The notes beneath the pieces were generated by a model, which worked only from the letters and a program-made list of their open reading frames with translations, was not told where the DNA came from and ran no database searches. From positions 310,001 through 374,000 of the forward strand of contig NZ_CAMQSF010000001.1 in assembly GCF_947036865.1 (NCBI RefSeq): DNA of 64,000 nucleotides. The letters are read 5' to 3'. The stretch is from an uncultured Caulobacter sp. (lineage in GTDB: Bacteria > Pseudomonadota > Alphaproteobacteria > Caulobacterales > Caulobacteraceae). Of the stretch, positions 45,201-52,020 are shown one piece after another. Position 1 is the stretch's first letter. Every line of letters starts with the position of its first letter. The translations under genes and the position numbers were made by a program.

Positions 45201-47615
45201 CTAGAACTTTCGGGCCAGGGTCAGCCGCCACTCGCGGCCCTTGCTGGGCAGCGCGCCGAGGTTGGCGTAGCTGTCGGCGTCGGGCGTGAAGTAGAGCTTG
45301 TCGAACAGGTTATCGACGTTCAGCGTGGCCGTGTACGGACCGTATTCGTAATAGACGCTGCCGTTGGCCACCCAGTAGGCGGGATAGGTCACGGCGTTCT
45401 GGACGGTGCCCGAGGTCTTGGTCACGTGGGTGACGCCGAACGTGCCGCCGACCTTGCCCCAGTCGTGGGCGTCGCCGGTATAGGCGCCGTAGAGGCTGAC
45501 CACCGACTTCGGGATCAAGGTGTAGTCGTAGTCGCCCGCCCGGCCCGGCAGGCTGCTGAACGCCCAGACCACATAGGTCCCGCCATAGGCCTGGGGGCCC
45601 GGCACGCCGGCGGTGTAGGCGGGGATGTACTGGAACGAATTGTCCGGCCCCTTCACCGTCGTGTGCTGGCTGTTGCCCGAGAAGGTGAAGCTGAGGTGTT
45701 CGCTGGCCAGCCAGCGCACTTCCAGTTCGACGCCCTTGGCCCGGGTGCCGGTCGGCGTGCCGGTGATGCCGGTCAGCTGGGTGCGGTTCTGGCGATAACC
45801 CGCCAGCGACCCGACCAAGGCGCCGCGCAGCCACTGGAACTTGACCCCGGCCTCGGCCAGGTCGCTGTTCGACAGCCAAGCATTGCTGGGATCGGCCACC
45901 AGGCTCGGCGCGATGTCGCCCGCCTGGCTCATCTCCAGGGCCGAGGCCTTGGCGTAGGTGATGTAGGGCATCAGGCCGGCCGGCGCCTTGTAGGTGGCGC
46001 TGGCGCTGTAGGTGAACTTGCCCTTCTTGGCCTTCTGCTGGCCGGCGACCTGGTAGCTGAGGAAGCCGGTGTCCTGCGAGGTGACGTCGTAGTGGTCGTA
46101 GCGGCCGCCCAGAAGCAGGTTCAGGCGGTCGCCGAGCTTGGCGTCGGTCATCGCGAAGACCCCGGTCTGGGTCCAGTCGCTCTTGTTGTCGTTCTCCCAC
46201 TGCAGCCCCTGCACGCCGGGGCCGGTCTCGGTGGTGAAAGGGCTGTCGATGATGTCGGTCGGCGTGGCGCCGAAGCTGATGTCGCGACGGTCCAGCGCGA
46301 TCATGCCGCTGTTGTAGCTCTCCCGCCGACGCCCCTCGAAGCTGCGGTAGGACGCCCCGACGAACGACTTGGCGCTGACGATCCCCTTGTCGTAGGCGAA
46401 GTTGTAGGTGAGGCGCGCCTCCCACACCGAGCTGTCGGCCCAGGCCGGATAGCCGTACGACACGAAGCGCTTGTTTTCCTGGTCGTCGTAGAACAGCTGC
46501 AGCTTGAGCGTGCTGTCGGGGCTCAGCGCCTTGGCCAGGTCGTAATAGAGGGTGTTTGTGCGGGTCTTCGAGAAATCCGCGCCGCTGATATAGACGGTCC
46601 GCGGATCCAGCTTCGTCGTGCCGACCCCCGTGTCCAGCGTGTGCGCGGCGTCGCTCGCGGGGTAGCCGTAATAGGCCAGATAAAGGGCGCTGCCGTACGG
46701 GTAGTACCCGACTTCGTTCGGCGTCAGACGGCCGTTGCCGTCGGCGTCCTTCAGCGTGGTGTCGCGTCCGGTGACATAGGTCTGGTTGTCGATCAGCGCC
46801 TGGGTCAGGCGGTTCCAGCCCGGCGTCTGAACGTCGCCGTCCGAATGGTAGTACATGCCGCCGAACGCGGTGGTCCAACCGTTGCCCAGGTCGAAATCGG
46901 ACGAGGCCTCCAGCGTCTGGCGACGCGGATAGATGCCCTTGTAGTAGCTGTGGCTGTCCTCGACCTCGCCATACAGATGGACGCCGCCGGTCACCGCGCC
47001 GAAGTTCGCCGGCAGGCCTAGCTGGGCCGTCGCGTTCTTCTTGTTGTACGAGCCGTAGGTCAGGGTGACCTCGCCGGTGGGCTCGCTCAGATAGCCGCCT
47101 TCGTTCTTGCCCGATTTCGGAATGAAGTTGAGCATGCCGCCGACCTTGCCCGAACCGTAGATCGGGGTCGGCGGCCCGCGCACGATCTGGATCTGATCGG
47201 CCGCGCCGATCGGCGTCGAATAGGTGCCGCGGTTCTCGATGCGCTTGAAGCCGCGGAAGTAGTTCTCGGCCAGGGTGCCGCGAATGTTCAGCGCGCCCGG
47301 CACGCCATAGAAGCTGGCGGTGTAGGAACCCGGCGAGACGGCGGTCAGGCCGTCGATCGTCTCGATGCCATAGCGCTGCAGCGTCACGTCGCTGACGAAG
47401 CTGGCCGAGCGCGGCGTCTCCAGCAGCGGCTTGTCGATGCCAAAGACGGTGTTGCTGGGCTGCTTCTCCAGAAGGCCCGCCTTGTCGCGCGCCTTGACCA
47501 CGATCTCGTCGACCGTGTCGGATCGCGGGGCGGTCTCGGCGGCGAAAGCGATTTGCGCGTGCGCCAGCAACACAAGGGCGGAACAGCCCGCCATCAAAAG
47601 CCGGTAGTTCGACAT
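45201..47615 (-). CDS. TonB-dependent receptor heading the RutA-like operon
   Basis: 804 aa. The ATG at 47613-47615 follows GAGGA and begins a signal peptide ending at AFAAE; a TonB box (SDTVDEIVVKARD) comes next. Plug: TPRSASFVSDVTLQRYGIETIDGLTAVSPG, then ALNIRGTLAENYFRGFKRIENRG and QIQIVRGPPTPIYGSGKVGGMLNFIPKSG. The barrel ends with NVDNLFDKLYFTPDADSYANLGALPSKGREWRLTLARKF, with terminal Phe. This is the siderophore-receptor-like (FhuA/FecA) class rather than the class of the receptor at 28196. In this operon its cargo is more likely the catabolic substrate, free or metal-bound. Confidence 0.93.
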   Translation of the reverse strand: MSNYRLLMAGCSALVLLAHAQIAFAAETAPRSDTVDEIVVKARDKAGLLEKQPSNTVFGIDKPLLETPRSASFVSDVTLQRYGIETIDGLTAVSPGSYTASFYGVPGALNIRGTLAENYFRGFKRIENRGTYSTPIGAADQIQIVRGPPTPIYGSGKVGGMLNFIPKSGKNEGGYLSEPTGEVTLTYGSYNKKNATAQLGLPANFGAVTGGVHLYGEVEDSHSYYKGIYPRRQTLEASSDFDLGNGWTTAFGGMYYHSDGDVQTPGWNRLTQALIDNQTYVTGRDTTLKDADGNGRLTPNEVGYYPYGSALYLAYYGYPASDAAHTLDTGVGTTKLDPRTVYISGADFSKTRTNTLYYDLAKALSPDSTLKLQLFYDDQENKRFVSYGYPAWADSSVWEARLTYNFAYDKGIVSAKSFVGASYRSFEGRRRESYNSGMIALDRRDISFGATPTDIIDSPFTTETGPGVQGLQWENDNKSDWTQTGVFAMTDAKLGDRLNLLLGGRYDHYDVTSQDTGFLSYQVAGQQKAKKGKFTYSASATYKAPAGLMPYITYAKASALEMSQAGDIAPSLVADPSNAWLSNSDLAEAGVKFQWLRGALVGSLAGYRQNRTQLTGITGTPTGTRAKGVELEVRWLASEHLSFTFSGNSQHTTVKGPDNSFQYIPAYTAGVPGPQAYGGTYVVWAFSSLPGRAGDYDYTLIPKSVVSLYGAYTGDAHDWGKVGGTFGVTHVTKTSGTVQNAVTYPAYWVANGSVYYEYGPYTATLNVDNLFDKLYFTPDADSYANLGALPSKGREWRLTLARKF

Positions 47616-48082
47616 GCGGTCCTCATGCGAGGCTGTCGCGCCCACCGCCTGCGGCGGTTATCCCCAAGGTCGACGCCTCGGGCTCATCATTCGACCGGTC
47701 AGACGCGCCGACGAGGCGAGCGCCCTGTCTTTCCCCTCAAAATGTCCGTCCCGCATGCATCTTGTGCCGTCGGCGACTTCGAAATCAGCGCAACGGCCCC
47801 AAAATTTGCTTCAAAGCGAACCAGATGCGCTTCAAACGCGTCCATGGACGCCGATCGTCTGGCGCCCGCGCTTCACGCCGTCGCGGCATCCGACAGTGAA
47901 AGTTTCTCGCCCCTTGGGCGATGACCCGACAGGCCGGCCGGCCTTCCAAAGATCAACGAAGAGTCAGAAAGCAACGTGGGTTCGCTCCAGTTTCACGACA
48001 GTCGTTGGAGGGACCGACGACTGCGCCAAGACATTTCGAAGAACGGCGTCTTTTGACCGGAGCTTAACCTAGACAGCTTAGG
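47616..48082. other. 467-bp divergent intergenic region
   Basis: No convincing gene. It holds the promoters of the TonB receptor operon (minus) and the PilZ-like gene (plus). Visible structure: hairpin ACCGCC-TGC-GGCGGT (47644-47658) in the receptor leader; near-repeat TGCTTCAAAGCG / GCGCTTCAAACGCG (about 47807-47840); palindrome AGGCCGGCCGGCCT (47931-47944); and a hairpin with arms CAGTCGT/ACGACTG (47999-48023). No sigma-73 promoter match and no riboswitch class that I recognise. Confidence 0.55.
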
Positions 48083-48388
48083 ATGGAGCCCATGCAAAGC
48101 TTCGCCGCTCACTTGCCGAAGGCCCAGACGGACACGCTGTCCGATCGTCGCCGCGTCGCGCGGGCGGCGACCTTCGTGCGGGCTCGGCTCGAGATGGGGG
48201 ACGCCTCGGTGGATTGCGCTATGGTCGAGCGCTCGCCTTTCGGCGCCTGCGTCGTGCTGGACGTGGACCAAGCGCTGCCGGCCGGCGATCTGACGCTTGT
48301 CACCTATCACGACAACCAATCCCGAGGCGCCCGAGTGCGCTGGCGACGCGGCCGGCGGATTGGGGTGCTGCTCCTGGGTCCGGCCTAG
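48083..48388 (+). CDS. Small PilZ-like domain protein
   Basis: 101 aa. DRRRVARAATFVRARLEMGDASVDCAMVERSPFGACVVLD has the PilZ layout: an N-terminal basic RxxxR-type motif and, about 25 residues later, a (D/N)xSxxG-like segment (here ERSPFGA). The C-terminus GARVRWRRGRRIGVLLLG is the usual last strand. PilZ domains bind cyclic di-GMP; the second motif is imperfect (Glu-Arg-Ser), so binding is uncertain. It stands just upstream of a fibre-like operon and a chemotaxis operon, both typical c-di-GMP-linked functions. Confidence 0.65.
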   Translation: MEPMQSFAAHLPKAQTDTLSDRRRVARAATFVRARLEMGDASVDCAMVERSPFGACVVLDVDQALPAGDLTLVTYHDNQSRGARVRWRRGRRIGVLLLGPA

Positions 48389-48479
48389 ACCGTCGGAGAG
48401 CCAGGATCTTGAGCATGGGCCAAGCGCTCCAAGGACGCTTCGGCCGCCGGTTTTTGGGGCAGGGTTCGAGGAGTTTCAG

Positions 48480-49631
48480 GTGCGGGCAGCTCTACAGAGA
48501 TCCCAAGCGCGATCATCGTCGCGCCGCGGCGATCGCCTGAGCCGCAACCTGCGCGCCCTGATGCGAACGGGATCGACGGGCCGGGTGCTCAATCTCGTGG
48601 CCATCGCGGCTGAAAGCGGCCATCTGCCGGACCACCTCGCGGCGCCCCTGTTCGGCAACCGGATCCTGAACACGTCGATCATCCTCAAGCATCGCCTGCG
48701 CGCGGACGAGCTCTACCTCTACGACTACCTCAAGCCCTCGGCGACCAAGATCATCATCCCCTTCGATCGCAAGGATCTTGGTCTGGGCGGCCAGTCGGTG
48801 TTCGTTGGCCAATACGGCTGGGCGGAAATGCTCCAGGAAGCGACGAACGCCCAGGCCGACCTGTCGCGCGACATCGAGGTGCTGCAACTGCTCGACGAGC
48901 TGCCCTCGCTAGACCCCTTCGTGATGCGCGAGCACCTTCGTCGCAGCGGCGTCACGGTCGGCGACTCGTATTTCGCGCTTTCCAAGGCCGACTCCGAATC
49001 CATGCGCAGCTTCGTCGCCGCCGAGGTCAGCCGCCTGATCGAGCGCGCCTATCGCGACGTCTCCGGCCTCGGACCCGCCCACACCGCGCGTCTGGTCGAA
49101 GCCTTGCTGGCCACCTCGGTGGACGCGCGCCTGGAGCCGCTCCGCGCGACCCTGGCCCTGGACGACGACCGCTTCAGCGAGGGCATCTTCAGCTGGAAGG
49201 GCTTTCTCTACTACAAGTGGATGATCACCCAGCTGTGGCGCCCGCTCGGCGAGGTCGGCGACGAGATCAGCCGGCTGGTGATCACCGGACCGCGCGACAT
49301 CGAGGGCGCGCGCTATGTCGATCTGGCCAAGCAACGGCTCCGCCAGAGCGTGATGGTCGAGCGTCAACAGATCAGCCGGTCGCTGCGAATCTACGAGGAG
49401 GCCTTCGACAGCCTGGTCAGGGGCGGTCGCCCGCAGCGCTTCCGCGACTTCCTGCTTCAGGCGCCGGACCTCTTCATCGGCCTTGGCGAGCGTGTCGGCA
49501 TGGTGTCCCACATCGTCAGCTTCTGGCGCTACCGGTTCCCGCCTGGCGAGCCGATGCGCGCCAGCATCGAAGACGCCGTCGACATCCTGCACGACTTCGA
49601 ATCCGGCCTCGCCGCGACGGTCGACGCCTGA
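48480..49631 (+). CDS. Conserved-looking protein of unknown function
   Basis: 383 aa from the GTG at 48480-48482, preceded by GAGGAG 6 nt upstream; the frame is open to 48297, but that part overlaps the PilZ-like gene. No signal peptide or membrane segment. The protein is largely helical, with distinctive segments NTSIILKHRLRADELYLYDYLK, IIIPFDRKDLGLGGQSVFVGQ, EGIFSWKGFLYYKWMITQLW and VDLAKQRLRQSVMVERQQISRSLRIYEEAFD. I do not recognise a family. The 91-bp gap from the PilZ-like gene allows a common transcript. Codon use is like its neighbours. Confidence 0.7.
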   Translation: MRAALQRSQARSSSRRGDRLSRNLRALMRTGSTGRVLNLVAIAAESGHLPDHLAAPLFGNRILNTSIILKHRLRADELYLYDYLKPSATKIIIPFDRKDLGLGGQSVFVGQYGWAEMLQEATNAQADLSRDIEVLQLLDELPSLDPFVMREHLRRSGVTVGDSYFALSKADSESMRSFVAAEVSRLIERAYRDVSGLGPAHTARLVEALLATSVDARLEPLRATLALDDDRFSEGIFSWKGFLYYKWMITQLWRPLGEVGDEISRLVITGPRDIEGARYVDLAKQRLRQSVMVERQQISRSLRIYEEAFDSLVRGGRPQRFRDFLLQAPDLFIGLGERVGMVSHIVSFWRYRFPPGEPMRASIEDAVDILHDFESGLAATVDA

Positions 49632-50057
49632 CCCGAGGCCGCCCGGGCGCGCCGCGCCGGGTGATCAGCGCGACCATCCGCCTGACGACGTGGCGCCGAG
49701 ACACCGGATCCGGGCTCCCCCCTCGAACTGGCGCGATCCTCGGCCCTAGCGACCGGCGCGGCCGGCCGCGTCATTCTGACACAGTCCGCGTGTCAAAGCG
49801 GCTCCGCTGAAATACACCCAATCCCGGCTTGGGATTTGCAAGGTAAAATTCCGTTATCTATTAAAGAAATTAAACCAAAAGAACCCGTGACATAAATCTC
49901 CACTCAGGAGACTGTTGCTTCTAATTGACACAATCACCGCGAAATAAGCATAGATTATACTTTACCGGCATTAATATATTCTTTTTGGGTTCGACGGCGC
50001 CAGCTTTGCTTTGAGTTGATCGGCCACAACGGCCAATCACAGAGAGAGCAAAGACCC
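49632..50057 (+). other. AT-rich regulatory region before the fibre-like operon
   Basis: 426 bp without a gene. The first part is GC-rich; from about 49840 to 49990 it turns markedly AT-rich (for example AAAATTCCGTTATCTATTAA and GGCATTAATATATTCTTTTT), very unlike the rest of the window. AATCCC-GGCTT-GGGATT (49820-49836) is a hairpin that may terminate the upstream gene. TTGACA at 49925-49930 with ATAGAT / TATACT downstream is a possible promoter, though spacing is not ideal. TTAA-N5-TTAA near 49858 resembles but does not match a CtrA box (N7). Confidence 0.5.
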
Positions 50058-50669
50058 ATGAAACGCACGATGCTTCTGGCTGCCGCCGCCCTGCTGATCG
50101 CCGGGACGGCCAACGCCCAAACGGTGAACTCCGGACAGACCAACAACGCCAATGTCCGCGCCAAGCTCAACGCCACGATCAGCAATGTTCAAGGCGATGT
50201 CTCGGCCACGGCGGCGGCGATCGGCAACAGCTTGACGGCCGGCAGCGGCGGCGAAACGGCTGGCGTGATCAACAACACCCAGCGCTTCTTCGGCGACGCC
50301 AACGCCCAGCTGAACACGACGGTGGCCAACATCGACGGCAAGGTGAACGCCACGGCGGCGGCCATCGCCAACAGCGCGACCATCGACACCCACTATACCG
50401 GGACGATCAACAACCTGCAGACCGTGAACTACGACCCGTCGGCCGTGCTCAACGCCAACATCCGCGGCGTGAGCGACGAGGTCTCGGCCACGGCCGCGGC
50501 GATCGGCAACTCGGCGACGATCAAGGGCGACTTCGGCTACGCCAACTCGACCCAGATGAACTACGCCGGGGTCAACGCCGCGGCCAACGCCACGGTGCGC
50601 GACGTCAGCGCCAAGGTCTCGGCCACGGCCGCGGCGATCGGCAACACGCTGACCGTCACGGGCTTCTGA
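50058..50669 (+). CDS. Secreted repeat protein, candidate fibre subunit (HfaD/curlin-like)
   Basis: 203 aa. Signal peptide MKRTMLLAAAALLIAGTANA, cleaved before Gln21. The mature protein is made almost entirely of four repeats of 45-48 residues. Each contains a Q/N-rich start, LNATIxxV-like, then VSATAAAIGNS-x-T; the ATAAAI cores begin at residues 50, 98, 144 and 189. There is no Cys or Trp in the mature part, and it is rich in Ala, Asn, Thr, Gly and Ser. This suggests a beta-solenoid or amyloid-type extracellular protein. The same ATAxGNxLTVT motif recurs in the HfaA-like protein encoded next. Downstream HfaB/CsgG-like genes would export it. HfaD is the closest idea, but this protein is much shorter. 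Confidence 0.72.
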   Translation: MKRTMLLAAAALLIAGTANAQTVNSGQTNNANVRAKLNATISNVQGDVSATAAAIGNSLTAGSGGETAGVINNTQRFFGDANAQLNTTVANIDGKVNATAAAIANSATIDTHYTGTINNLQTVNYDPSAVLNANIRGVSDEVSATAAAIGNSATIKGDFGYANSTQMNYAGVNAAANATVRDVSAKVSATAAAIGNTLTVTGF

Positions 50670-50685
50670 TCCCCCCTCGCCAAGG

Positions 50686-50711
50686 GCGTCCGGCCCTCCG
50701 TGGCCGGACGC
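50686..50711 (+). terminator. Strong stem-loop between fibre gene and export genes
   Basis: GCGTCCGGCC-CTCCGT-GGCCGGACGC: 10-bp perfect GC-rich stem, 6-nt loop, 16 nt after the stop of the repeat protein and 20 nt before the HfaA-like start. No U-run follows (TCCTCAAAAGG), so partial termination or mRNA protection is more likely than full stop. It would let the subunit gene be expressed above the export genes. Confidence 0.55.
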
Positions 50712-50731
50712 TCCTCAAAAGGAGCCCACCC

Positions 50732-51163
50732 ATGCCCCCTCACGCACGCCGCGGCGCCAGCCTCGTCATGGTCCTGAGCCTCGCCGGCTCGGCGAACGCC
50801 CAGACCGCCAGTTCCAGCCTGTCCTCGCTGGAGGCGGGCTATGGCGGGGCGCGCGCCATTGAAACCACGCGATTTTCGCCCACCACCCGCGACACCCAAG
50901 GCAATCGCCTGGTGCTCAACGGTCGCCTGCAGCAGGGCCAGGCCAACAGCAGCTTCGTGAGCGGCGGCGCCGCTTCCTCGGGGTCCGGCGCCGACTTCTT
51001 CGCCAGCGGCGCCAGCGCCACGGCCGTCGGCAACCTGCTGACCGTCACCGTCACCGGATCGGGCAACACCCTGATCATCGACAGCCAGCAGGCCAACACC
51101 GGCGCGGTGACGGCCAAGGCCAACTCGGGCGCCGGCGCGACATCGAGCGAGGCCAAGCGATGA
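50732..51163 (+). CDS. HfaA-like secreted protein (holdfast-anchor / curli-like)
   Basis: 143 aa. Signal peptide ending at SANAQ. The pattern LEAGYGG...TTRDTQGNRLVLNG...SSFVSGGAASSGSGADFF...ASATAVGNLLTVTVTGSGNTLIIDSQQANTGAVTAKANSG agrees with the length and the order of motifs I remember for Caulobacter HfaA, a small surface protein that anchors the holdfast. GGAG lies 8 nt before the ATG. Its last codons overlap the next start (ATGA at 51160-51163). This could be the true hfaA or a paralogue; the match was made from memory without an alignment. Confidence 0.7.
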   Translation: MPPHARRGASLVMVLSLAGSANAQTASSSLSSLEAGYGGARAIETTRFSPTTRDTQGNRLVLNGRLQQGQANSSFVSGGAASSGSGADFFASGASATAVGNLLTVTVTGSGNTLIIDSQQANTGAVTAKANSGAGATSSEAKR

Positions 51164-52020
51164 GCGGCGCGGGGCCCACGGAACCTCGACGCCAGGACGC
51201 CCGATCGCGGCCGCGCGCGTTGCTGATCGGGGCGGCATGGCTGTCGCTCGCCGCGTCCGCCCAAGCCGCGGACCTCGCGGACGCCCCCGTGGCGCGCAAC
51301 GACACGGCCTACACCGCCGCCCTGGCCTGCGTGCGTAACGCGCCCGGGCAACGCCCGAGGATCTCGGTCGGCCGCATCTCCGACCTCACCGGCAAGGTCG
51401 ACCTGGAAACGGGCGCGCAGCTGACCCAAGGGGCCTCGCTGTTCGCGATCACCGCCCTGGCGCGCGCCGGCTTCCCCGTGGTCGAGCGCCTGGACAACTC
51501 GGTGTCCGAGATCGAGCTCAACTATGCGCGACAGAAGCTGCTCTCCGACACTCCGGAACGGGCCGGATCGAGCGGCGACAACTACCGCCGCATCCTGGCC
51601 GGCCAGATCGCCGGCTCGCGCTATTTCCTGGTCGGCGGGATCACCGAGCTGAACGAGAACATCCGCTCGTCGGGCCTGAGCGCCCAGGTCGGGGTCGGCG
51701 ACTTCAAGCTCGGCGGCGCCGGCAAGAGCTATGTCCTCAATGTCGGTCTCGATCTGCGTCTCGTCGACACCAACAGCCAGGAGGTCGTCGACACCATCGC
51801 GCTGCAAAAGCAGGTGATCGGCAAGTCGCTCGACCTTGGCCTTCAGGGCAGCGGCACGGTCGCCAACGGCCAGGCCAGTGGCGGCGTCAGCCGCATGGAG
51901 CCGGTCCAGGCGGCGGTGCGCGCCCTGGTCGAGCGCGGGGTGCTGGAACTGACCGCCCGCTTCTACGGCCAGGACGTGCTGCGCGCGTGTCTGCCCGCGA
52001 CCGCGGATCGACAGTCGTGA
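51160..52020 (+). CDS. CsgG/HfaB-like outer-membrane export protein 1 (divergent)
   Basis: 286 aa. N-terminal signal ending near ASAQA; no lipobox Cys, unlike CsgG. CsgG-type core: PRISVGRISDLTGKVDLETGAQLTQGASLFAITALARAGFPVVERLD, then ILAGQIAGSRYFLVGGITELNENIRSSG, YVLNVGLDLRLVDTNSQEVVDTIALQKQVIGKSL and MEPVQAAVRALVERGVLEL. The pore-forming hairpin region of CsgG (KxIxxxxxxxGxFRF) is changed to KSLDLGLQGSG here. With the paralogue that follows, it may make a mixed or accessory ring in the outer membrane. Confidence 0.82.
   Translation: MSGAGPTEPRRQDARSRPRALLIGAAWLSLAASAQAADLADAPVARNDTAYTAALACVRNAPGQRPRISVGRISDLTGKVDLETGAQLTQGASLFAITALARAGFPVVERLDNSVSEIELNYARQKLLSDTPERAGSSGDNYRRILAGQIAGSRYFLVGGITELNENIRSSGLSAQVGVGDFKLGGAGKSYVLNVGLDLRLVDTNSQEVVDTIALQKQVIGKSLDLGLQGSGTVANGQASGGVSRMEPVQAAVRALVERGVLELTARFYGQDVLRACLPATADRQS

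Noticed and set aside
47616..47760. Riboswitch in the leader of the TonB receptor at 45201
   Set aside because: A hairpin is visible, but I could not find conserved boxes of cobalamin, TPP, SAM-II or other known classes.
49855..49875. CtrA-like box before the fibre operon
   Set aside because: The two TTAA half-sites are separated by 5 nt rather than the required 7.
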